Positions 54,173 through 61,296 of a stretch of DNA of 64,000 bases are shown in pieces. Position 1 is the stretch's first letter, and each line of letters starts with the position of its first letter. Source of the stretch: Candidatus Thiodiazotropha endoloripes (lineage in GTDB: Bacteria; Pseudomonadota; Gammaproteobacteria; Chromatiales; Chromatiaceae); contig LVKA01000011.1 of the NCBI GenBank assembly GCA_001709035.1, positions 496,001-560,000 on the forward strand, read 5' to 3'. The position numbers were made by a program, and so were the translations under genes. The notes under the pieces are model-generated. The model had not been told where the DNA came from, searched no databases, and saw only the letters and a program-made list of their open reading frames with translations.

Positions 54173-54802
54173 TCAGCCGATATCGCTGAAGAGCAGATTC
54201 AGTGCAAGGGCGATCAATACCAGACCTGCAATCCGATTGAGGTATTGTTGTGCTTTTGGTGATTGATTGAGCCAGGTGCCCAGGCTGCCGGCAAGAAAGG
54301 CGATGACACCGAATGTCACAAGGGTGACCAGAATAAAGAGTGAACCGAGTAGCATGATCTGTTGTGCCACCTGGCCCTGCTGTGGATTGGTGAACTGGGG
54401 CAGGAATGCGAGAAAAAAGATGGTCACTTTGGGGTTGGTGACATTCATGATGATGCCGCGTCGATAAAGCTGAACCGGGGAGAGGTAGACGCGCTCGCTA
54501 CTGGTCAGGCTGTTTTGCGCTGCATTCAGGGAGAGCCAGCCAAGATAACTGAGATAACCGGCACCGATGACTTTCAATAGAGTGATGGCAAACGGTGAAG
54601 TTTTCAACAGTGCGGCGAAGCCAAGTGCAACCACCAGCGTGTGCACGATCAGACCGGTACCGAGACCTGATGTCACCAGATAACCTTTAACTCTTCCATA
54701 AAGCGCTGACTGTGTCAGGACAAAGATATTATCGGGGCCCGGTGCCAGGCAGAGTACAAAGGATACTGTGATAAATGCATAGGCAGTGGTCAGGCTGATC
54801 AA
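54173..54802 (-). CDS. LysE/RhtB-family amino-acid exporter
   Basis: This 209-residue inner-membrane exporter has six hydrophobic segments. The family signature CLAPGPDNIFVLTQSALYGR lies near residues 19-38, followed by GLGTGLIVHTLVVALG, a second conserved region GAGYLSYLGWLSL, and NVTNPKVTIFFLAFLPQF. The substrate (a neutral or basic amino acid) cannot be read. It converges on tex with a 9-bp gap, so both share a short termination region. Confidence 0.92.
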   Translation of the reverse strand: MISLTTAYAFITVSFVLCLAPGPDNIFVLTQSALYGRVKGYLVTSGLGTGLIVHTLVVALGFAALLKTSPFAITLLKVIGAGYLSYLGWLSLNAAQNSLTSSERVYLSPVQLYRRGIIMNVTNPKVTIFFLAFLPQFTNPQQGQVAQQIMLLGSLFILVTLVTFGVIAFLAGSLGTWLNQSPKAQQYLNRIAGLVLIALALNLLFSDIG

Positions 54803-54839
54803 AGGTTCGTACTCCTCAACACTGCTGAATGTACCTCAA

Positions 54840-54866
54840 GGGCCTGTTAACACTAATCCAATATGC
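54840..54866. repeat. Single terminal fragment of family A repeat
   Basis: GGGCCTGTTAACACTAATCC followed by AATATGCCC matches the outer end of the family A elements, but no partner end exists downstream. It is a solo terminus or remnant. The rest of 54803-55093 holds no gene that I can support. Confidence 0.75.
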
Positions 54867-55093
54867 CCTAATAGTGATCCGCTTAACTACGTCGCCAACG
54901 GCTTGTCTATTGACTGATCAAGAAGACTAAATCTATACCCTGCCAATCTTAACACCGTAGATATGTCGAGCTGCTTGTCTCAGGTGCTAATAAAAAAGTC
55001 CAATCTGATTGAATCCACTCTCCCCAACTGTCCGTAGATAAAACTGAACACAGAGCGAAATGTTATCAGTTTAAAACTTGTGAGGAGAGCGAT

Positions 55094-55369
55094 ATGAAAA
55101 CTTTGGCAATCACTGCAGCAATGATCTTATCAACCAATCTTTATGCCGGTGCTTTTGATGTAACCGGAGAGAATCATGACCTCTATGACGGCATACCTGA
55201 ATCGACAAAACTGCCTACCGCCGTACAGCCCGGCATCGGTGATAACTATGGTAGCTCGATTCTCCATTCAGGCAAGGGTTACGCAAAATCCGTCGCCAAG
55301 CCGCAAGGTGGTCTGGACGAAGGCTATGGCAGCATTCTGATCGATGTTGGTGTACCGCTTTATTGGTAA
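55094..55369 (+). CDS. Small secreted hypothetical protein (91 aa)
   Basis: The ATG follows GAGGAGAGCGAT, a strong ribosome site. A signal peptide covers residues 1-19 (LAITAAMILSTNLYA/GAF). The mature part of about 72 residues has no Cys and is rich in Gly, Tyr, Asp and Ser. It has repeated GDNYGSSIL / GYGSILID motifs, which may be two loose repeats, and ends in aromatic LYW. I recognise no family. The gene has its own terminator, so it looks like a real, independently expressed secreted protein. Confidence 0.72.
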   Translation: MKTLAITAAMILSTNLYAGAFDVTGENHDLYDGIPESTKLPTAVQPGIGDNYGSSILHSGKGYAKSVAKPQGGLDEGYGSILIDVGVPLYW

Positions 55370-55377
55370 AAGAGAGC

Positions 55378-55406
55378 GAGGGTGGGGTTTTCTCCACCCT
55401 CTCTTT
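55378..55406 (+). terminator. Rho-independent terminator after the 91-aa secreted protein
   Basis: A perfect 8-bp stem GAGGGTGG / CCACCCTC has a GGTTTTCT loop and is followed by TCTTTATT. It begins 8 bp after the stop. Confidence 0.88.
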
Positions 55407-55533
55407 ATTATCTGCGGCATAGTTATCCGGTGACATCAGTTGGCAAGTCTGGAAAACGGCCGGTTGAATCCGTTTGATGCGAACGAATGATTTTACAGCG
55501 ATAAGCGTGACCACAGGATGGTGGTTGTATGAC

Positions 55534-55610
55534 TGGTCGGGGTGAGAGGATTCGAACCTCCGGCCCCTGCCTCCCGAAGACAGTGCTCTACCAGGCTGAG
55601 CTACACCCCG
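55534..55610 (-). tRNA. tRNA-Pro (anticodon CGG)
   Basis: Read on the minus strand, the acceptor stem CGGGGTG pairs with CACCCCG. The D-arm is GCTCAGCCTGGTAGAGC, the anticodon stem is CTGTC/GGCAG around TTCGGGA (anticodon CGG), and the T-arm contains GGTTCGAATCC. The 3' CCA is encoded. Length is 77 nt. It decodes CCG. No integrated element is seen at its 3' end. Confidence 0.95.
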
Positions 55611-55679
55611 ATGCTTGATCCGATCGGTTATCAAACCGATACGGCGAACAGCTGATGTTAGCGGAATCGATAGGCCGGT

Positions 55680-56648
55680 TCAATGGGTTCTGGCGACAGA
55701 GTAATCGGCAAGATCCGCCAGTGCCTGACGGTAGTCGCTGTCAGGTAAAAGTTTCAGTGCCTGTTTGGCCTGCTCGGCATGTTGTTGGGCAAGCTGCTGG
55801 GTGTAGGTGATTGCATCACTGCTGTGTATCGCCTGCAGAACGAAATCGATCTCATCCAAGCCACCATTTTCGATGATTGTGGCCAGCCGTTGGCGCTGCT
55901 GCTGATCCGACTTTTTCATGGCCTGGATCAGGGGCAGGGTGGGTTTACCCTCAGCCAGATCGTCACCGACGTTCTTGCCGATCTCTTCATTACTTGAGTG
56001 ATAGTCCAGGGCGTCATCCACCAGCTGGAAGGCAATCCCCAGATGAAGGCCGTAGTCGGCCAATGCCTGCTGCTGTTGCTCCGATATTTCAGCCACCACG
56101 CCGCCCAGACGGGATCCGGCCTCGAACAGGGTGGCGGTTTTACGCTTGATCACTTCCATGTACTCAGCTTCGCTGGTTTCTGGATTGTGCACATTCAGCA
56201 ACTGCAGCACTTCACCTTCAGCGATTCGGTTGGTGGCATGAGAGAGGATATCCATCACCGGCATCTGACCGACTTCCACCATCATTTCGAAGGAGCGGGA
56301 GTAGAGAAAATCCCCGACCAGTACGCTGGCTTCGTTGCCCCAGACCGCATTGGCTGTCTCCCGGTTGCGGCGTAGATCGGAGCCATCCACCACATCATCG
56401 TGCAGCAGGGTCGCGGTATGGATGAATTCGATGATGGCAGCCAGGTTGATATGCTGGGCGGCATCATAGCCACAGGCCCGTGCTGCCAGGAGCACGATCA
56501 TCGGGCGCAGGCGCTTGCCACCACTATGGACGATATAGGCGCCAATCTGATTGATCAGCACCACATCGGACTTCAGCTGTTGAATGATCAGCTTGTCTAC
56601 AGCATCCATGTCGTCGGCGATGAGTTGGCGTAGAGCTTTAATATCCAT
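55680..56648 (-). CDS. ispB: Octaprenyl diphosphate synthase
   Basis: This enzyme builds the polyprenyl side chain of ubiquinone or menaquinone. I choose the ATG at 56648 (322 residues) over the TTG at 56669. Both aspartate-rich motifs are present: DDVVDGSD (first, in ATLLHDDVVDGSDLRRNRET) and LVDDALDYHSS (second). Conserved GGKRLRPMIVLLAARACG and GDFLYSRSFEMM are also clear. The chain length (C40) is the usual assignment for this type and not proven. It is not next to rplU-rpmA as in E. coli. Confidence 0.94.
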   Translation of the reverse strand: MDIKALRQLIADDMDAVDKLIIQQLKSDVVLINQIGAYIVHSGGKRLRPMIVLLAARACGYDAAQHINLAAIIEFIHTATLLHDDVVDGSDLRRNRETANAVWGNEASVLVGDFLYSRSFEMMVEVGQMPVMDILSHATNRIAEGEVLQLLNVHNPETSEAEYMEVIKRKTATLFEAGSRLGGVVAEISEQQQQALADYGLHLGIAFQLVDDALDYHSSNEEIGKNVGDDLAEGKPTLPLIQAMKKSDQQQRQRLATIIENGGLDEIDFVLQAIHSSDAITYTQQLAQQHAEQAKQALKLLPDSDYRQALADLADYSVARTH

Positions 56649-56715
56649 AGCTGGTGTCGGTTGAAACAAACCAGCGCATGCTAGATGAGTGGTCAGGATA
56701 AATCAATGGGGACGC

Positions 56716-57531
56716 TCAACGCTGGCATGTCGCGCAATAGAATGTGGAGCGTTGTGCGATGGTTTTCTGGCGGATCGGCGAGGCGCATCTGGGACAGGCT
56801 TGATCGGTCTTGCCATACACTTGGAGCTGCTGGGCGAAATAGCCCGGATTGCCATCCTCCCGCTGGAAATCCCGCAGCGTGGTACCGCCCTGAGCGATTG
56901 CTGCGGTCAGGGTCTCTTTGATCGCCTCGACCAGCTTCCCATAGCGGGATTCGGCGACTCTATTGCTCGGTCTGGTGGGGTGTATGGCCGATTTGAACAG
57001 GGATTCGCTGGCATAGATATTCCCCACCCCAACCACAATCTTGCTGTCCATAATCAACTGTTTAATGGTCACCCGCCGATGTTGCCCCTGTTCGTGCAGA
57101 TAGGCGGTGTTGAAACTCTCCTCCAGTGGCTCAGGCCCCAGCTGAGCGATCAGGGGGTGCTGGGAGGGGGGGTGGTCGGTCCACAGTACCGCGCCGAAGC
57201 GTCTTGGGTCTCTCAGCCTGAGCAGTTTGCCACCGCTTACCTGGAGATCGAAATGGTCGTGTTTTTGAACGGTGCAATCGGGGGGGAGGATCCTCAGACT
57301 GCCGGACATGCCCAGATGGATGATCAGGGTGCCGTGGTGGAAGGCCAGCAGCAGATACTTACCCCGCCGGGATACATTGAGCAGTTTGCGGCCTTTCAGT
57401 TGCTGGGGCAGATCGATGGGTATCGGCCAGCGCAGACGGGGCTGGCGAATCACCACCTGTTTCACCTTTTTCCCGGTAATGTGCGGTGCAATCCCCCGGC
57501 AGGTGGTCTCGACTTCAGGCAGTTCAGGCAT
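56716..57531 (-). CDS. mutM: Formamidopyrimidine-DNA glycosylase
   Basis: MutM (Fpg) removes 8-oxoguanine and formamidopyrimidine from DNA and has AP-lyase activity. It has 271 residues. The N-terminus MPELPEVETTCRGI places Pro2 as the nucleophile and Glu3 as the acid. The helix-two-turn-helix is in VGVGNIYASESLFKSAIHPT. The C-terminal zinc finger uses CPRC and CATC. It overlaps the DUF4340-like gene by 8 bp, so it may be part of the transcript of the ABC/Gld cluster. Confidence 0.97.
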   Translation of the reverse strand: MPELPEVETTCRGIAPHITGKKVKQVVIRQPRLRWPIPIDLPQQLKGRKLLNVSRRGKYLLLAFHHGTLIIHLGMSGSLRILPPDCTVQKHDHFDLQVSGGKLLRLRDPRRFGAVLWTDHPPSQHPLIAQLGPEPLEESFNTAYLHEQGQHRRVTIKQLIMDSKIVVGVGNIYASESLFKSAIHPTRPSNRVAESRYGKLVEAIKETLTAAIAQGGTTLRDFQREDGNPGYFAQQLQVYGKTDQACPRCASPIRQKTIAQRSTFYCATCQR

Positions 57532-58000
57532 CGGGTTGCGCCAACCAGGCCTCTAAAGGTGCTGTCAGATGGTGGTGGTAGCCATTGCCGATCAGGTGAA
57601 TCACCCCATTGTATAGTACGTAGCGCCAGCCATTGAGTGGGTCGATATCACCGAAGGAAAAACGCGCCTGGTCGAGCAGCAGCACGATTCCGGGATTATC
57701 CAGGCCGAAAGGTGTGAGGTCCGGTGGGGCGTGAAATTGTTTGAGACTGGCGGTCTGACTGATCGTCAGTAGTTGCTCAATGCGTGAGGTGAGTCCCGGT
57801 CGATCGTCAATCAACCATTGGTCTTGCTCAAGTCTCATGGTCAAGCTGTTTGTCCCGGAAAGGATGGTGATATTGCGGATCTCTGCTGGGGCAAGTTGGC
57901 TGAGTGGTGCCATGGGTTCAGGCTGGGATTGCCATACCAGCACGGCCAGCAGGCCGATAACCACCATCAGGATCAGATTAAGACGCAGCTTATGGGACAT
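57524..58000 (-). CDS. DUF4340-like membrane-anchored protein of the ABC/Gld cluster
   Basis: This 158-residue protein has an N-terminal signal anchor (about residues 6-24, LNLILMVVIGLLAVLVWQ). The rest is a beta-rich extracytoplasmic region with WLIDDRPGLTSRIEQLLTIS, FGLDNPGIVLLLDQARFSFG and the pattern RYVLYNGVIHLI. This resembles DUF4340, usually found beside GldG-type proteins, and the gene order here fits. It is shorter than many DUF4340 proteins, perhaps a single repeat. The function is unknown. Confidence 0.68.
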   Translation of the reverse strand: MSHKLRLNLILMVVIGLLAVLVWQSQPEPMAPLSQLAPAEIRNITILSGTNSLTMRLEQDQWLIDDRPGLTSRIEQLLTISQTASLKQFHAPPDLTPFGLDNPGIVLLLDQARFSFGDIDPLNGWRYVLYNGVIHLIGNGYHHHLTAPLEAWLAQPDA

Positions 58001-58016
58001 GGACGGCTACTATGCC

Positions 58017-59348
58017 TCAGGCCCGGTTACGACGCCACACCATCAAGCCGCCAAACAGCAGCAGTAGCAGTGGTGCAACAATCAGTGTGCCGATGCCAAT
58101 CACCCCAATGGCCAGATTCGACAGGTGTAATTCCCGGTCGTTGGCCTGTTTGACCGGGATGCCGACCAGTTTGTCATCGCCCACCAGCCAGCGGCTCAGG
58201 GTCAATCCCAGATCCTGGTTGCCCGCATTGCTGAGAAAACTGTTGGATAGAAAATCACCATCGCCAATCACCATGATGCGTTGTTGCTGCCGGTTGACCA
58301 GTCGGGTCAGCGCCACGCCCAGTGTCAATGGCCCCGCCTCTTCGCCGGCGAGTGGGTTTCGCTCGATCTCCCCCTGCAGGGCGCCGGTTTCATTCCAGCT
58401 CTTATCCAGGGTCTTCAGCAGCGGCACCACCGACCACATACTCTGTTCGGGTATCGCCAGGGCGGCGGCCTGGGGGAACAGGGTCAGCAGATTGAATGCC
58501 CGGGTGGCCTTGTGATCCGGGTATCTGGGAACCAGTGCAATCGCCGGGTTGTCGATCCCCAGCTCTTTGACGTTGGCGTCGACAATGGTTCCCGGTAACT
58601 GTTTGATGCCCGTCAGCTGGCGCATCAGTGAGTCTCCGATTCGGCTCTCCGGTTCACTCAGCAACAGCAGATTGCCCCCCTCGGCTGCATAGGCTCTCAA
58701 GCGGGCAATTTCCACTTCCAGCAGGGGTCTCTGAGGTGAGGGGATGATCAGTAGGGCGGTATTGTCCGGTGGCGTTGGGGTGGTTGCCAGGTCGATGTTG
58801 ATGACCTGATACCCCTGCTGCTTGAGGGCGTTACCGAAATCTCCCAGGTCATGATTGGCCCTTCCGAGCAGATCCCGCTCACCATGGCCGGTGAGTCCGG
58901 CGATCCAGCGGGTATGGGTTTGCGAGAGTCGCAGCAGGGCGTTGGTGAACTGCTCCTCATCCAACTGTTGAATCCGCTCTTCCCGATTGTTGTAGTTGAG
59001 CACCACTTCACCGGAAAGACTGATGCCCTGGCGGCGGGTCTGATCCGGATGGCGCAAGGGATCGATAAGGGAGAGCTCGATATCGGGTTTCAGATGCTGA
59101 TAGCGGGCCATGAAGCGAGTCAGCTGATCACGGATTTTGGCCGTTTCCGGTACATAGGCGGTGACTGTCAGCGGACCGGGGATACGTTGTACGATATCGA
59201 TACTGACCGGGCTCAGGCTGTTGCTGCCCTGGTGTGTCCAGTCCCACTGGTTATCATAGCGGCCACTCAGCCAGGCCAGCAGAACCAGAATCACCAGCAT
59301 CATCAGGTAAAAGAGCAGATCGTTGAATCCGATTCTGAGCCAGCCCAT
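58017..59348 (-). CDS. GldG-like ABC-associated auxiliary protein
   Basis: This 443-residue protein has one N-terminal membrane segment (about residues 8-24), a large extracytoplasmic region and a C-terminal membrane segment (IGVIGIGTLIVAPLLLLLFG). The GldG/ABC_transp_aux type core includes LSPVSIDIVQRIPGPLTVTA, VNYNNREERIQQ-like text (VVLNYNNREERIQQLDEEQF), a GHGERDLLG segment and GGNLLLLSEPES. Such proteins accompany an ABC permease and ATPase and resemble the GldG subunit of bacterial gliding machines; in non-gliding bacteria the role is unknown. Its ATG overlaps the permease stop by one base. Confidence 0.82.
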   Translation of the reverse strand: MGWLRIGFNDLLFYLMMLVILVLLAWLSGRYDNQWDWTHQGSNSLSPVSIDIVQRIPGPLTVTAYVPETAKIRDQLTRFMARYQHLKPDIELSLIDPLRHPDQTRRQGISLSGEVVLNYNNREERIQQLDEEQFTNALLRLSQTHTRWIAGLTGHGERDLLGRANHDLGDFGNALKQQGYQVINIDLATTPTPPDNTALLIIPSPQRPLLEVEIARLRAYAAEGGNLLLLSEPESRIGDSLMRQLTGIKQLPGTIVDANVKELGIDNPAIALVPRYPDHKATRAFNLLTLFPQAAALAIPEQSMWSVVPLLKTLDKSWNETGALQGEIERNPLAGEEAGPLTLGVALTRLVNRQQQRIMVIGDGDFLSNSFLSNAGNQDLGLTLSRWLVGDDKLVGIPVKQANDRELHLSNLAIGVIGIGTLIVAPLLLLLFGGLMVWRRNRA

Positions 59349-60073
59349 TATCCTCTCCGTCTTCTATCGAGTCGGTGCAGGGCCAGCCCGAGAAAGAACA
59401 GGGTGAGCAGCAGGAAATAGGCGATATCACTGAGACGAACCAGCCCCAGCTGCAGATCGAGATAGTGTGAGGGCCAGGCCAGCCAGTGAATGAAACTGCT
59501 GGCCTGGGTATGTTGATCGAGCAGGGAGAGCAACATCAGCATGCCGTAGCTGGCCGCTGCGGCAATACCCGGGTTTTCGCTCAGAGCGGAGAAGTAGAGG
59601 CCGATACCGGTAAAAGTGCCGCTGAGCAGTAGCAGGCCAAGGGTGGCGGCCAACAGCAGCCCCAGATCGAGATCTGTTCCTGAGGAGAGGGTCAGGCAGA
59701 GCAGCAGGGGGATCAACACCAGCATGCTGAGATATCCGACCACCGCAATGAATTTACCGGTCAATATGGACAGATTTGAGAGCGGGGCACTGCTCAGCAG
59801 TGCATAGCTGCCGTTGCGGAATGTCTCACTGAAGAGACGGGCGGTCAGAATCGGCGTGATCAGCAGAATCAATACCGCTGCAAGACCGTAGAGCTGCAGA
59901 CTTAAATGGTGGCTGAGTCCCAGCTCCCGGTGAGCTGTCTGCATGCCGCTGAATGACTCAAGAGTGCCGAGAAACTGCCAGCTCAGCAGGCAGAGGCAGA
60001 GTGCCAATGTGCCCCAGGCGAACGGAGTTCGCATCAGTCGCCGCCACTCTATCCAGGCCAGAGAGAGGCTCAC
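59348..60073 (-). CDS. ABC transporter permease (GldF-like)
   Basis: This protein has 241 residues if the GTG at 60073 is the start, which overlaps the TGA of the ATPase gene as GTGA. The longer frame from 60142 lies inside that gene. Six hydrophobic segments are seen, beginning LAWIEWRRLMRTPFAWGTLA. The middle has LSLQLYGLAAVLILLITPIL with LTARLFSETFRNGSYALL, where the FSEE/FSET-type pattern is typical of ABC-2 permeases. Together with the ATPase it should form an ABC-2 export unit. The substrate is unknown. Confidence 0.88.
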   Translation of the reverse strand: MSLSLAWIEWRRLMRTPFAWGTLALCLCLLSWQFLGTLESFSGMQTAHRELGLSHHLSLQLYGLAAVLILLITPILTARLFSETFRNGSYALLSSAPLSNLSILTGKFIAVVGYLSMLVLIPLLLCLTLSSGTDLDLGLLLAATLGLLLLSGTFTGIGLYFSALSENPGIAAAASYGMLMLLSLLDQHTQASSFIHWLAWPSHYLDLQLGLVRLSDIAYFLLLTLFFLGLALHRLDRRRRG

Positions 60074-60981
60074 TGCAGACCTCCGGTGGTGGCTTGCAGA
60101 AACAGCTGCTCCAGGCTTCTGGAGGCGGGTGACAACTCGCACACCTGCCAGCCACGGCCAAGCAGTTGCTCAAGACACTCATTGGGTCGGTAGCCAGGCT
60201 CCAGCGTGATCAGAAAATAGTCGGTATGCAGCTGTTCCGCTGTGGCGATGGCCGGCAATGCCGCGATTTCCGACTCCAGGGGGTTCTGTTCCAAACCCAG
60301 GCGATAGCAGGTCTGTTCGGTTGGGGTGATATCCCCATTGTATACGGTCTTGCCCTGCTGCAGGATAACCACCCGGTTACAGGTGGCCTGGATCTCTGAC
60401 AGAATATGGCTGGAGAGTATCACCGCCTTGTCTGCTGCCAGCGCTTTGATCAGCTCCCTCAGTTGACGTATCTGACCCGGATCCAATCCATCGGAGGGTT
60501 CATCAAGAATCAGCAGCTGTGGGTCGTGGATGATCGCTTGAGCCAGGCCAACCCGTTGCTGGTAACCTTTTGACAGCTTGCGGATCAGCCGTCTGCCACT
60601 CTGCTCCAGGCCACAATGTGTTTTTGCCATTGATCTGGCTTCGCCGATCTGAGCTCTTTTCAGCCCATGCAGGTAGGCGCAGTCTGTCAAAAACTCATCC
60701 ACGGTCTGGTCCGGGTGGAGCGGCGGGCGTTCAGGCAGGTAACCGATGTTGCGCTTGGCCTGCTGCGGTTGCTCAAGCAGATCGAAGCCGCAGATTTCCA
60801 CATCGCCGCTACTGGGTGCAAGATCCCCGCAAATCATCCGCATGATGGTCGATTTACCCGCACCGTTCGGACCCAGCAGACCCAGTATGTCTCCCCGGCT
60901 GAGCTGAAGGTCGAGGGGCTGCACAATCTGCTCTTGATGAAAGCTTCTGGATAACTGGTTGGTTGTCAGCAGGTTCAGCAT
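60070..60981 (-). CDS. ABC transporter ATP-binding protein
   Basis: This 303-residue ATPase has Walker A GLLGPNGAGKSTIMRMICGD, the signature LSKGYQQRVGLAQAI, Walker B QLLILDEPSDGLDPGQ and the switch His in VILSSHILSEI. A C-terminal about 90-residue extension follows (RVVILQQGKTVYNGD, then a regulatory-type domain), as in GldA-type ATPases. It is the first gene of the four-gene cluster that also contains the permease, the GldG-like and the DUF4340-like protein, perhaps continuing into mutM. Confidence 0.93.
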   Translation of the reverse strand: MLNLLTTNQLSRSFHQEQIVQPLDLQLSRGDILGLLGPNGAGKSTIMRMICGDLAPSSGDVEICGFDLLEQPQQAKRNIGYLPERPPLHPDQTVDEFLTDCAYLHGLKRAQIGEARSMAKTHCGLEQSGRRLIRKLSKGYQQRVGLAQAIIHDPQLLILDEPSDGLDPGQIRQLRELIKALAADKAVILSSHILSEIQATCNRVVILQQGKTVYNGDITPTEQTCYRLGLEQNPLESEIAALPAIATAEQLHTDYFLITLEPGYRPNECLEQLLGRGWQVCELSPASRSLEQLFLQATTGGLQ

Positions 60982-61296
60982 ATTCGATTGATTGAAGAGA
61001 GATTATTCGCGCCAGTTGGAGCTCAGTCACCGGGTTAATAGCCGAATTGGCTCCGGCCAAACATAACACTCTTGGCCCACTATGCAAGGGGTGGGACAAG
61101 AACCATTGCGCATTTTTCATCAGGTCCGGGGCAAATACCCAGCTAGAGATTCGCCTGCCCAAGTTGCAAAGCGTTAATTGGCTAAGTTGAACGGATTGCC
61201 GGACGCCTGAGAGCTTTTTAACAGTAGTGTTTCAATGAGTTGCATTCGGCGGGTACACTTCGCCACTCAGAATAATTTCCCGATTCAGGTTAGTTG
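60982..61296. other. Divergent promoter region between the ABC operon and the hydantoinase-like gene
   Basis: About 315 bp without an acceptable coding frame. Both neighbours are transcribed outward, so two promoters should lie here. I see no strong -35/-10 pair, repeat or RNA. Confidence 0.5.

Noticed and set aside
55534-55610. tRNA-Pro considered as an integration site
   Set aside because: No direct repeat of its 3' end and no integrase gene within the window.
56689-57636. Plus-strand 315-codon frame across mutM
   Set aside because: It is the complement of mutM, whose ELPEVE start and zinc finger are unmistakable; this frame is a shadow.
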